A stretch of DNA of 64,000 nucleotides from Conchocele bisecta. Its lineage: Eukaryota; Mollusca; Bivalvia; Lucinida; Thyasiridae. The notes under the pieces are model-generated. The model worked only from the letters and a program-made list of their open reading frames with translations, ran no database searches and was not told the DNA's origin. Both the position numbers and the translations under genes were made by a program. Positions 10,335-25,300 of this stretch are shown here, in pieces. Within the stretch, counting starts at the first letter, position 1, and each line of letters opens with the position of its first letter. Where the stretch lies: assembly GCA_029237695.1 (NCBI GenBank), contig CM055266.1:122750569-122814568 (forward strand). Reading direction: 5' to 3'.

Positions 10335-13300
10335 CTGCAACCAAACACCCACGATCAGAGTTACTGTAATTACTGTCTGTTTCACTAAACCTGCCCAAAT
10401 TTTACGACCATATAAACAATATTTTTTTGATAATAATAAATTTTATAAAAATTTAAGAATGAGCCTTCTTTTTATTTCGTGAAATTTCGTCAAATATCGA
10501 TTTTATTACGAAATATTAGTTCTCTATGGGAATTTAACATGGGGAAAAAAGAGGTAGAGAACCTGGAGGAGTTGAAAAATCAAAACATTTGGAAATTGAT
10601 TCTGAAACGGAAATGATCTAACAAAGGAAACAAAAGTTACATTTTGAAAATCGGTCCAGTATTTCTGAAATTGGAAAAAATTTCCCCAGTTAAATCCCCA
10701 TAGACATCTTCACTCTGTGAAGATGTCTATGGGGATTTAACATGGGGAAATTTTTTCCTCGTAATAAAATCATATTGGACCAAATTTCACGAAATAAAAA
10801 GAAGGCTCATTGTTAAATGTGGATGAAATTTAATATTATCGGAAAAAAAATCTTGTTTTTGCATTGTTTATATAGCCGTAAAATTTGGGCAGGTCTCGTG
10901 AAACAGACAGTAAGCCTATATATTCGGACAACATTTATTCTGGTAAACACATATAATCACATGGTTTCCCACAACAAAGTGTGTCCAAAAATTTAGTGTC
11001 AGTATGGCAGAGCTCCAGATAAGGTGCATATTGGCATATTTTATGCACTTATTTTACCTGAATACAAACTACTCACAGCAATGTGAAAATACGCATTGCT
11101 TTTCAAATTGAGTAGTGGAAATACTGTAATAATGTTAAATCAAAGTACTGAAAGTACTGACTGGCGGGAGACAAGTAGCCACTTGTGAATTTGCATACTC
11201 AGAAATTCCTTGTTGAAATATATTCGATGTTGATTATTGGATGTACAATCTGCAAATTTGGAGAACTTGATCAGTTACTGGTGTTTGTAAAATACAGCCT
11301 GCTCTAAACACAAATAGGTTGATGAAGCAAAGGTGCTTTATGTCCGACTAATAAACCGTTTTACGAGGTATATTGCAGACGTATTATGTGAAATCTTTTC
11401 AAAATTATGACTGGGCGTAGGCCTATATACGTGTATGCTGCATGAACGGCAAAATGTTTTCATGAATTTTGTTTCGCTCACCAAGAGGGTAATTTTTCGA
11501 AAATCGCCCGTAAACCACAATATGAAAAAGAAATGGCCTTCGACTGCATGGTACACAATATGGGGGGCGTCTCAATAACAGCAATTTGTTCTCTTCAAAA
11601 GTAAAGTTGGGCATGCCAACTATTTTACACATAATGTTGAGCATTGCCGTTGCTATTAATAACTTGCTTTCAGTTCACTCGCGGACTTTAAATGTCACCT
11701 GACTGTTGTTAATTGCGAACGCAAATTGAGCCTATTGAGACGTCCCCCGATGAACAGAGAATCACGATCCCAATAGCGATACGGGGGGCGTCTCAATAAC
11801 AGCAATTTGTTCTCTTCAAAAGTAAAGTTGGGCATGCCAACTATTTTACACATAATGTTGAGCATTGCCGTTGCTATTAATAACTTGCTTTCAGTTCACT
11901 CGCTGACTTTAAATGTCACCTGACTGTTGTTAATTGCGAACGCAAATTGAGCCTATTGAGACGGCCCCCGATGAACAGAGAACCACTTCCGAAAGTAGAC
12001 CCGTGCAAACGGCCAGAATCACGATCCCAATAGCGTGGAGACATTTAATTTGAAATGAAGGGATACAATACTCTTTAGCCACTCAGCTTATCTGGAGTTC
12101 TCGCACTGGTTTATCACAACAACAGTGTGGGTGTCAGTGTCCGAGTATTTAGGGTGATTACAGCACATACCATTGAATCTGAGAGCATAATCAGTAGCCG
12201 ATTTCACCAACATTGCAAAGTATACTTTGAGGAAGTAATCATTTATTTTTCCTGAAAATATAGGACTAACGACTGCATATATTTGATGATTACAAGTTTG
12301 CAGAATTATTATACTGAATGTATTACATTATCACAGCCAAAATGGCTGTGATAATGTAATAAATTCAGTATAATAAAAAATAATAAATTTATCCTAAAAT
12401 TGAAAATTTCTCCCTCAAAGTATACTTTGCTAGAAAAGTATACTTTGCAATGTTGGTGAAACAGGCTACTGATCATAAAACATGCTCAGTATCAAGATGG
12501 CTCACATGATACTAGACACGAAATGCAGTTTGATTGGATAAATGAAAGTGATGGCGTCAGTGAAACAAGTGGGCTAATTTCCTTACAACTTAGCCCACTT
12601 TTTCCACTGACCATTTCAATTTATGACTTTTACAGCAAGCCTAGACCAAGATCATGATACAAATCCATGTGCGAATTAATGTTTGTTTATTCGTGTTTAA
12701 CGGCCTACCAACAGCTATGGTCATTTAAGGTCAGGCCAATGGGTTTTATCCCGCATTTAACCTGCTGCATTGGGAGGGAAAATTCCAAAATCAGAATGGA
12801 ATATTTATTTCGAGAAAAAATATATTCCGCCCTGAAATTAGAATAACCTGACCTGGTGCCAGGTCCATACCGCACCAGTCACATGGGCCCCTTCCCCTAT
12901 TAAAAAGTAATACCGGTAGGATTATTCTTATAAGAAGTATAACCATATTCAACTGTTGCATACAAAATGCCAAAGACGTATGTGAGGGCCAAACCAGGTC
13001 TCCGTTCGGGATACCGGTAAGGATGAACCCCGATCGCAAAATTACCCATCGCATGCTCCCACCCACTACAACTACGTTAAAAGGAAAGCTCACCGTCAAA
13101 CCACCAGCCGTGTAGCGACTGACATGCCTCGTAGGCCTTCTCACAGCTGCTGCACTTCATGTATACACACCCCTGTAACAGTTCACAGAAACTCACAGGT
13201 ATGGAACACGACAGGCAACAGTGATTGAACACTCGTTATTAACCCGTACAATGCGGAAATAAAATTTTGCCGTCTACTGATTATGTTCTATTTTCCAATT

Positions 13301-16300
13301 TCCTCATCAAAAACATAGTTTGACAGCACATTAGAATCATTTTCAATGGAAACATTCGGAATACGCTAATATGCAGACATTTTGAAATATATTTTCTATT
13401 TTTCTTATTTCACAACAAGATATTTATTGTTACCACTCATTTGAACCGTCTTGATGAGACGCTTTGAATGAGTGGTGATAACATGTACTTCTGATGAGAA
13501 ATAAAGGAAATGTTTTAATAGGATTTATAACAGTAAAATGGGTGTATCCTCAGAATGCAGTGGGGTAATAAAGATCAATGACAATTTGGTGACCAGTTTT
13601 TGTTAGAGCATTTTTCTCCTCATTTTGAATATCAATGAGTTTTTCAAATTGATGAGTATTTTGTACGCCTACATTTGAAAATCAATTTGTCTTCCGCTAA
13701 AGCTCTGCCATTAGTACCTTTTATCACCTGGCGGTTGATGATTTAATATGACATTTATTAACCCTTTCAACACCAAGTAACTTAATAGGATGTTCCATGC
13801 CAATGTTTCACGCTATTTCATTAATTTTGTTCATTCAAATTATCCCATTCTTCTAAAAGGGTAATCTGTACGACGTTTAAAATTATTAACAAACAGTGGA
13901 GATCCTGATGAGACGGCTCGTTACGAGCCGGCTCATCTGGATCTGCACTGTTTGCAAACATTGTCTCTATAGAGGTCTGTGGTGTTGAAAGGGTTAAACA
14001 AATTTACTGATTTCATAAAAGAAATGAGGCTATCCCCGAGTTCTATGAAATAAGTCAACGATACTAAACCAACACAATGTCAAATTATATTTATCACATG
14101 AAAACATTAATATGCCGTAACAGCAACTTTGTGCGCGACTCGTTTCAAAAATCTCATATCAAATGGAAACTTGTTTGAGATCCTCTATTTTCTGCATGAG
14201 CAAACATATATTTTGTAGCAATCATATTGGTCTATTTTTAATACACTGTATTATTGCACCACTAATGCCCATTTTACATTAGGTGACCATGGACTGGCTG
14301 AGAGCTGTAGCGGCATGACTAACCTCGCGCGATCCCCGGTCCACGTGTATGTGAAGGATGCCGTTGTTGCCCTCAGCCTTCTCCAGAATGGCGTTCTCAA
14401 TATCAACGTGCCAGTCTGCCTCGTTCTGCTCCCTGCAAGTGAAGCGATTCGCTGTAGAAAAGGCATGTTTTACTGCATTTCACACATTGATTGTAGCTGA
14501 ATACTCATTGATTTTCCAAAGTAAGACTTGTAAAGAGCAGAGCTCCAGGGCTCCAGATAAGAAATTAGTAATTGAGTATTGTCACTCCATCATTTCTGAA
14601 GCAATTGGGTATTTCAAAATTTTAATTGGGTAAAATAAAATGACACTACTGTTTACACATCAACAGACTGCAATTATTGAATAGTTTGCTTCGAAATGAA
14701 AACACGTCTTGGCATTTCATTAGAATTGTCTCCTTGAAATACCAAGATGTGTTTTCATTGAAAATATGAAAAATATGCTACATTTGAGGCCTGTTTATTG
14801 TTTTCTGCAGCATGATAAAGGTACCACACAATTTGTATTGCTTTTTGATACTCGCTACTTCTGATTTCAATTGGGGTTTTGGCAATTTTAATTGGGTATT
14901 TAAGCAAATACGCAGCTTATCTGGAGCCCTGGAGATAAGGTGCATATTTTACGCAGTTATTTTAGCAGAACATGCATTGATTATCAAAAATGGGAGTACA
15001 AAATACTCACAGCAATGTGACAATACACATTGATTTTCAAAATGAGTAGTGAAAATACTGTGATAAAGTTGAAAATTTACTTTAAATAGTTGAGCTGCAA
15101 AAAGCAGACAATGTTTGTTTTTTGCAGCTCAAATAAGAGAATTTTTAAATTTGTTTTATTTTTTTATCATTTGTTCCCTATTTAATAACGAAGAAACTCA
15201 ATAAAACATTTGTAAAATTAAAATATGCATTGAATGTGAAATATGGGGGTATAATACTCTTTAGATACACAACTTATCTGCAGCTCTGAAAGAGTACAAA
15301 ATAGTCGTAAGAAATTGAAAATATTCAGTGACTTATAAAACGAGATGGAAATTGCTCTAATAAAAAAAGTTGGAAGTTCACTTATTTCAGCTGAAAGAAA
15401 CCAAAAGTTTGCATAAAATATGTGTGTAAACTTTGTATATTATTTCACGATATAAATCAGCTCTGACACCCGGTTAAATAAACAAAATGTGATTTAAGAT
15501 GCTTTATCACATGAAAACCTTGTTTTAACGTGCTGTAACCCTTTCATACACATGTAATAACACCTGCAGCGAATTTGATTGGCTAGCCGAATCACCATAA
15601 TTACGTATTCATATTATGCGCCACTCTTATGCCTAACAAACAAAATGAAGACGTTCCAAAAGACGTCCCTGATAGCGCGACAAAGCAACAATGTTTTAAC
15701 GTTGACATTATCGTACTTTAACCCTTAGACCACTATTATAATTTTTTTGTCGTCTGCTGTTTATTTTCTATTTTTATCTTCAAAAACATGCTTTGACAGC
15801 ACTTTAGAATAATTTACAACATGCTTTGACAGCACTTCAGAATGAAATGATTCTGAAGTGCTGTCAAACCATGTTTTTATTGAGAAATAAGGCCAAATAT
15901 AAAAGCAACAGCAGACGACAATTGTTGTGAGTAGCGGTCTAAGGGTTAAATGTGATTAGCAGCGTCGGTGACACAGTTAAATCAGGACAATTGTTAAAAA
16001 GCGCTCCCATTTGCTAATATGAAGTGCTTACAAAGAACAGGAACCTACAATATAGCATTATATATAATAAATTTATTGCTAGTATTAAACTATTTTTCTC
16101 TGTGGAGATATTTCAACTCCATGTGAAAATAGTCAATGGCGGCTTCTCACTGAAACGTATCGGATATCTCCAATATTTCTGCTATTTGGAGAGTGAATTC
16201 ATGTGATAAACAGAATCTCAAACTCGTTTCCATTTGATACGACATTTATGAAACTCGTCAGCAAATTGTGCACGACTCGTTTCATATGTAATATCAAATA

Positions 16301-19300
16301 GAAACTCGCTTGAGATCCTCTATTTATTACTTACGCGTTGGAGTCGAACATGTTCCTGACTTTAAGACAAGGTGTCGGGCCATAAGGCAGCGAGTTCACA
16401 GTCTGGCTCGTCTCGCCGAATGCTGTCAGAAAATAGCTTAGTTGTTATACGAGACACGCCATGTGATTTTGTACCTAAGAACATGTGGGATATCTCATGA
16501 AAATTATTTAAAAAATTTACGATATTTTTAGTGAATGCTGTCGAAAGTTGACGAAACTCATAGCAAATGTGGAATTATATTACGTACAGATGGACTAATG
16601 TATGCTAATGTACCGACTATATCGCGCTATCCACAAGCGGGTGCGACAAAAACAGACCTTTTTGGACGTTTTTTGGTTTTCATGGCAATTTCTATTTCTC
16701 TGACATTCTGCTGGTTCCCAAACATAAATAGGGAAATTGTAATCATTATAGTGTTACCATCCGTTCTACATTCGTCCTACATCCGGCCTACATTCATCCT
16801 ACATTCGTCCTACATCCGGCCTACATTCATCCTACATTCGTCCTACATCCGGCCTACATGTTAGTCACATTGTTTAAGTCTCAATAATGAGACATCTGTA
16901 GCCTATTTCACCAAAATTGCAAAGTATACTTTGAGGGAGTAATCATTTATTTTTCCGAAAATGCATTATTTCATACAGAACTGACGACTGTATATATATG
17001 ATGATTAAAAGTATGCAGACTTATTATACTGAATTTATTACATTATCACAGCCAAAATTGCTGTGATAATGTAATAAATTAAGTATAATACAAATTAATA
17101 AATTTATACTTAAATTGAAAATTTCTCCCTCAAAATATACTTTGCTAGAAAAGTATACTTTTGCAATTTTGATGAAATAGGCTACAGGAACACTGATGAC
17201 TGTACTCCTCCAAACACAAATTCCCAAGCAATTTGACATTGAACTTGAGCAAAGGGGCTGCATGGGTGGACTACAGAATGAACAAATGGATGATGACAAA
17301 TAAATATATGAAGTTTCAAGATAATCTGACTTACGGTAATAGAGACAACTTAAACACAAATATTTCAGACAAAGAGATGAACATGGTGGCGACTGACTGT
17401 ATGTACCCAAAATATTGTTTAAGTAAATAAAAAGTGATTGCACAGCACAAGTGATAATCAAGATATATACAGGCCACACACAAATCAATCAAACTGCTTG
17501 ATTTCGAGTACGATTAGAGAGAAGGTATTTAGCAAATGTAAGCACAGGCCCAGTAGCCTATTTCACGAACATTGCAAAGTATACTTTTCTAGCAAAGTAC
17601 ACTTTGAGGGAGTAATCATTTATTTTTCCCGAAATTCATTATTTCATAGAGAACTAACGACTGCATATATTTGATGATGGTATGCAGAATTATTATACTG
17701 AATTTATTACATTATCACAGCCAAAAATGGCTGTGATAATGTAATAAATTCAGAATAATAAAAATACATGTATATAAATTTATCCTAACATTGAAAATTT
17801 CTCCCTCAAAGTATACTTTGCTAGATAAGTATACTTTGCAATGTTGGTGAAATAGGCTACAGAAGGCGGGAATGCCAGCCACTGGTCACTTACCTTGCCC
17901 CTGCCACTGTCGGCCACCGTTGGGAAATGTCTGAAACACAAACAAAAGTAGTTTCATCAATTCTTCATTGAAATCGACATCATAATTTATAAGCAAACTA
18001 GACATTAACCACATGCCCTCTTTCCTCAAACAAGAGGGCCATGATGGCCCTAATTCGCTCACCTGACTCCATGAACACCAGAGGAGAATGTGACATTGAG
18101 TTCATATGCGTTTTGAAAAAATTGTGCTCTTTTTAAATGGCGGTCATCTTGGATTAAGCGATTAATCTGAAAATGCTTCACCCAAGGATCTTAACTTACT
18201 ATGAATTTTGGCCAGCATCGGCCATGTGGTTCCTGAGAAAAAGATGTTCAAAATCTCGAATAAATGGACCTTTTGGAGGCCATCATGGATGACATAATCA
18301 TCCAATTCTGACAAATATTGCACCAGAGCAATCGCCTCATCAATACCTTCAAATCGATATATGACATGACTATATTTGGTCAAAAATAAAATTTGACCCC
18401 ACGGGCCACGCCCATTTTTGACCCTGGGGTCACCATTTTAACACCTTTGAAAGAGCATTCTACGTCGATCATTCCTACCAAGTTTCGTCGAAATCTGGTT
18501 GGCGGTTCATGAGAAAAATATTTTTTAAGAATTTGTGCTATAGACGGCAGCCATCTTGGATTAGCGACGACCTCCGTTTTTACAAATCTGAATAGGCTTC
18601 ACCCATGGACCATAACTGAAGTTTGACCACCATGGGCCAAGTGGTTCGTGTGAAGAAGAATTTTGAAATCAGTAATAAAAGAACGACCTTTTGACCTTTC
18701 GGTGGCCATCTTGGATGACATGACCATCCAATTTCGACAAAAAATGTACCAGAGCGATCGCCTCTTTGATACTTTCGATTTGATATAGACATAAATAAAA
18801 TTGGACCCCAAATTGACCCCACGGACCACGCCCATTTTTGACCCCGGGGTCACCATTTTAACAAATTTGAAAGAGCATTGTACATCGATCATTCCTACCA
18901 AGTTTCATCGAAATCCGGCTGGCGGTTCATGAGATGAAGATTTTTTAAGAATTTGTGCTATTTTTAGACGGCGGCCATCTTGGATTAGCGACGACCTCCA
19001 TTTTTACAAATCTGAAAAGGCTTCACCCATGAACCATAACTGTGAAGTTTTGCCACCATGGGCCAAGTAGTTCGTGTGAAGAAGAATTTTGAAATCTCTA
19101 ATAAAAGAACAACTTTTTGACCTTTTGGTGGCCATCTTGGATGACATAACCATCCGATTTCGACAAAGAATGCACCAGAGTGATCGCCTCGTTGATATCT
19201 TCAATTTGATATATGATATGACCATATTCAGTCAAAAATAAAATTTGACCCCAACTTGACCCCACGGGCCACACCCATTTTTGACCCCGGGGTCACCATT

Positions 19301-22300
19301 TTAACAAATTTGAAAGACCATTGTACATCGATCATTCCTACCAAGTTTTGTCGAAATCCGGTTGGCGGTTCTTGAGAAGAAGATTTTTGAAGAATTTGTG
19401 CTATTTTTAGATGGCGGCCATCTTGGATAACGTAATGACGTCATTTTAACAATTTTGTAATCCCCCTATCTAAGGACCATGACCATGAAGTTTGGTGACT
19501 ATAGGCCCAATGGTTACCGAGGAGAAGACGTTTGAAAATGTTCACGGACGACGACGACGGACGACGACGGACGACGACAGACACATTGCGGTAACAATAG
19601 CTCACGGACGACGACAGACACATTGCGGTAACAATAGCTCACATGAGCTTCGCTCAGGTGAGCTAAAAAGTGAAACTGAAATGGTTTAACGTCCCAGCTA
19701 CTGCCACTGTCATTTAGAGACGGCCCATTTTCTCAAACTTGAAATCTAAATCAGGAACTTTGATTTGGCGAGACTGAGCAGAGCTCAGCATCAACCAATC
19801 AAATTATCTAATTTTAGAGCATGTTTATTAGATGTTATAGTTAATAGATCAGAAGATAAACTGATAAAAAAATGCCACAAGCCCCATTTCAGGACTAACA
19901 GTGTAAGAGCAAGACTGGCCACAGTACCATAAAATTGGACTCCAAATCGGGAACTTTGACCTGGACCTGTAGCCTATTTCACCAACATTGCAAAGTATAC
20001 TTTTCTAGCAAAGCATACTTTGAGGGAGAAATTTTAAATTTTTGGATAAATTTATTAATTTTTATTATACTCAATTTATTACATTATCACAGCCAATTAC
20101 AGGACTTAGACTGGCCACACAAGCCCTATTTCATGAGACACAAGACAAGGGCTAGACTGGTCACAGATTGCTTGACCACCATGCCCATTACAAATTGGGA
20201 CAGATGTCATGAGCCCCATTTCCCCCATCAGACTGACAGAAAAAGGCTTGTCATTATAAAACTTTCTCTGACTGCAACTTTGACTGGCCAAGACTGAGCA
20301 CATCCTCGAACAATCAAACTTTCTGATTTCGATCACGAGAATGGAGCATGTGTACCGTGCGAGTCTATGCTCAGACTTGTCAAAACTTGCACTCGAAATC
20401 AGAAACTTTGATTGATCGAGACTGAGCACAGCTCAGCCTCGGCCAATCAAACTTTCTGATTTCGATCACGAGAATTGAGTATGTGTGCATCTATGCTCAG
20501 ACTCAACCAAACTTGCACTCAAAAAGTCAAACTTTGTTTTGGCCGAGACTGAGCACAGATCAGCTAATGAAACATTCTGATTTTAGGCTGTTTCCCCATG
20601 TTAAATCCCCATAGACATCTTCACGGAGTGAAGATGTCTATGGGGATTTAACATGGGGAAATGAGAATGGAGCATGTGTACCGTGTGTACCTGCAGCCAC
20701 CGCCACACCGTGAACTCCTCCCCGTGGATCATCTGGGTCTCAACGCGAATCCTCGACTCATTCGCCTCGATGAACTGGACAGCCTCGTCCCACAATCCCT
20801 GCAACTGCTTCCTGTCATAAAGGGGACAAGGATCAGTGCATGAACAGTTTGTTTGTTTGTTTATTGGTGTTTAACGGCCTATCAACAGCTAAGGTTATGT
20901 AAGGCTGGGCAAACAGTTTTGATCCTGTTTTAACCTGCTGCATTGGCGGGAAATCCCAAAATCAGAACAGAATATTTACATCAAGAAAAAGTATATTCAG
21001 CCCTGAAATTAGAATAACCTGACCTGTTGCCAGGTCCATACCACACCAAGTCACATGGCCCCTTCCCCTAAAATAGGATTACGAATAATCATAATACACA
21101 CATAAGGGATGTAACTAGATTCAACTGTCACATACAAAATGCCAAAGATGTATGTGAGGGCCAAACCAGGTCTCCATTCGGAATTCCGATCGCTAAATTA
21201 GAACTCAGGGCTTCACATAAATGTGTATTTTGCACATTCATTTCAGCTAAATCCACATTTGCAAATATAACAATAAAATACAACAATTTGAAAATACTCA
21301 TTGACTTTCAAATTGAAACAGTACAAATAGATCTACTATAAAATGTTGGAAATTATTTGTGATGAACCCACATGGCGAGCCCGCCGAGGCATTTAATGGT
21401 CTCAGAGTGTATTTATTTGAAGTTTGAATTAAGGGTTGTGGAGATATAAGGTATGTAAAGTTTTAAATTTTTAAACTTTAAAGTCATTTTACCTTGATCT
21501 TGGGCATGTGGGCCGCATGGGTGCACTTTTGAATGAAAGTATGATAATAAAGAATTATTGAAGGTTGAAGAAAATCTGAGTAAGTATTGTGGAGATATAA
21601 GGTATGTAAAAACTGTAACACAAATTTTAAAGTCATTTGACCTTGACCTTGGGCATGTGGACCACATGGGCAGGCTATAGAATGAAATATGGATGATGAA
21701 AAGGAACTATGGAAGTTTGAAGTAAATTGGAGTAGCGATTGAGGAGATATAAGGTATGTATAGAAGTATATGTATGTAAGGTATATAAGGTATGTAAAAA
21801 CTTTAATACAAATTTTATAATAACGCAAATTTCTAAGTAATTTGACCTTGCCCTTGGGGCAAAGGGGCCGCTTGAGTTGGACACAGAATGAATATATGGA
21901 TGATGCCCAATAAGCATACAAAGTTTCAAGCAAATCTGACTTACGGTTACAGAGATAGTAGGTATGTGAAAAGTGAAACGCCAATTTGAACCAAAAATTT
22001 AATAATGCAAACTTCTAAGTCATTTGACCTTGATCTTGGGCAAAGGAGCCACATGAGTGGGATACACATGAACATTTAGATGATGACTAATAAGCATAAG
22101 AAGTTTCAAATCAATGTGATTTACGACTGCAGAGATATAAGGTATTTAAAAACGCAGTTTTCAGACGTCATTTTGATCACTATGTCTCGTTTTCCGCAGG
22201 CTCGACACTTAGTGCCTGTTTAACAAAGACTTGACATTTGGCTTGAAAGCCACATGGGTGGGCTATAGAATGAAAATATTGATTGATGATGATAACAAAG

Positions 22301-25300
22301 TATATGAAGTTTCAAGTCAATCTGATGTAGGGTTGCAGAGATAATGGGTAGCCGGAAATTTTAACGCAAATCTTACGGACGGACAAAATGACAAAAACTA
22401 TATACTCCTCGACATACTTCGTATGCCGTGGGTATAATTATTTATTGGGCATAAAAACACTAAGGAGCACGTTATCAATATGTGTAGAAGACGTGTGTAA
22501 AGTTTCAGATTGATTGACTGAATGGTTTTAGAGGAGTAATGTACACAAAATTAAATAATTTGGGAAATTCTGTTAATTAAAACCACATTATACATTTCCC
22601 CCATGTTAAATTGCCATAGGGAAAGATATTATTGAGGACAGTATGCCATGAGCTTACCTGCGTGCGACAGAAATGAGCTGATCGCGAATATGCTGCACGG
22701 CCATATAGGCCGGATAGTTCTTGGGGTCATTCTTCCGGTCAGCTAACTCCGCATTATCCTTCAGGATATCTGCAGTGACAAGGGTGTCCCAATATTCAGG
22801 GTTGGTATGATTGTATTGGTTTGTAGCAATAACAATATATTTGGATACAATTTGTTTTGGTCCGAATATTTAGGGGTATCACGGTTCTACTGATCAGGAG
22901 TCGAGATCTGATAAACTTGATATTAACTAGATTCTAGTTAATATCAAGTTCATCAGATCTCGACTCCTTTTATTATTATTTTATTCCTTTATTATGCTAC
23001 ATGGAGCAATGGTTGCGGTATAAGATTAATTACGGTATGATCTCAATAATGCAGACACCTGCGGATCTCCCAGCATGTCCAGTGTAGAGAGGTTCCACTG
23101 TAATTCAGCCCCATACAAGCAAGACAAGAAAATATTTGTATTCAATGTAATATTAACCCTTTCCCCCCCAAGAAAATGGAATGGATCTCGACATGTTACT
23201 TTTCCGACCTATCGTCACAAAATGATTTTCTGACAAATCCATTTTAATATAAACAGGAGGTGGTTTTTTTATTTTAAAAATATGAAAATTACTTGCAAAA
23301 AGTGCAGATCCTGATGAGACGGCTCGTCACGAGCCGGCTCATCAGGATCTACACTGTTTGCCAATACCACTATACAGGTCTGTGGAGTTGAAAGGGTTAA
23401 ATAGGTGTTTGCCATGAGATGACAGACAGGGACCACCATCAAAACTAATTCTTTCAACCCTACAGACCATAAAGTCAACACTTCCAAACACTGTAGATCC
23501 AGATGAGCCGGCTCATGACAAGGACTCGGACCTAGGACCTGATAAATGGCTCATTTGTAAACCGTTACGTATTGGTGTGTTTTACTCACTTATTTTAGCA
23601 GAATACGCATTTGATTATCAAAAGTGGGAGTACGAAATATTCACAGCAATGTGAATACACATTGACTAGTGAAAATAATGTAATAAAGTTGAAAATTTAC
23701 TTTAATAGTTGAGCTGCAAAAAAGCAAACAGCAGCTCAAATAAGTGAAGTTTTTAATTTGTTTTATTTTTTATCATTTTTGTTCCCTATATAATATGGAA
23801 GAAACTCAATACTACATTTGTAAAAGTAAAATAGGAATATTTGAAATATGGGGGTATAATACTCTTTAGATACAAAACTCATCTGGATCTCTGTGACAAA
23901 GTCAACCCGAGTGTGAGACAGAGAGGTTGTACTGTACCTATGATGCTCTCCACCATGTCGTACACCTTCCTCTGTGCCCGCTCCTTCTTCTTGTTCTGCC
24001 AGCGCAGGTAGAAGATCCCCAGCACGCCAACCGCAACACCTGTCAACAAGGGCATCATTATCACCGCGCTAATCCCCCCGCTGGCAGCCTTGATAATAAA
24101 ATGAAAGTAAGACCTTGATTGTTTGTTCATTGGTGTTTAACGGCCTATCAACAGCTAAGGTCATGTAAGGCCGGGCAAAGGCCCGTTTGAACCTGCTGCA
24201 TTGGGGGGAAAATCCCAAAATCAGAACGGAATATTTACATAGAGAAAAAATATATTCAGCCCTGAAATTAGAATAACCTGACCTGGTGCCAGGTCCATAC
24301 CACACCAGTCACATGGCCCATTCCCCTAAAATAAGATTACGAATAATCGTAATACTCACACAAGGGGTATCACCAGATTTAACTGTCACATACAAAATGC
24401 CAAATATGTCTGTGAGGGCCAAAACAGTGTAAGACCTTGACATTGTATGCGAAACAAAGCACCACCCATACACATATTGTGGCCATATATTATTGAAATC
24501 GGTGAATGGCTTAAGCAGTTATTGAGCAGTGGCGTAAGCAGTCTTTTTGCGGATTTGCCTTACAAACAAGGTGAACAAAATTCCTCAGTGACCTTGCCCT
24601 TGGCTGTTCAGTAGCCTATTTCACCAACATTGCAAAGCATACTTTTCTACCAAAGTATACTTTGAGGGAGAATTTTTCAATTTTAGGATAAATTTATTAA
24701 TTTTTATTATACTGAATTTATTACATTATCACAGCCATTATGGCTGTGATAATGTAATAAATTCAGTATAATAATTCTGCATACTTTTAATCATGAAATA
24801 CATGCATTTGTTAGTTCTATATGAAATAATGCATTTCAGGAAAAATAAATGATTACTCCCTCAAAGTATACTTTGCTAGTAAAGCATACTTTGCAATGTT
24901 GATGAAATAGGCTACTGACGTAGGCGATGTATGTGAAACAATGCATCATCTATAGACACACATTAAAACCAAATCTTATTAAAATCAGCAAAATATTTCC
25001 ATTAAGAAATGAAAGGTGTTACTAACAGTCTGATTAGAGCATACATTGTTTACTATTGAGTTGGATAAATATGGTGCAGACAAGGATACAGTGTGAAAAA
25101 TTAAAATGGGCAGCTAAGGGAGATAATTCACCGAAAGATTTTGAAAACCAATCAGATGTTTCCTTTTGCCGTTATATACATGATTTGTTCCGCCAAGCAG
25201 GGGCTCGTTTCACTAAACTTCATACGACCAAAATGTTTGTATTGCAAAATTATTATAGTCTGTAAATTGCACATTAACAATGTTTTGTTGTAAACAATTA

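Noticed and set aside
16535..16864. 109-codon frame with an 11-residue repeat
   Set aside because: The repeat is a 33-bp minisatellite; no splice sites or domain.
17024..17488. 154-codon minus-strand frame
   Set aside because: Crosses an M1 MITE and a family D repeat; composition follows the repeats.
21484..21984. 166-codon minus-strand frame
   Set aside because: Translation of tandem family D units.
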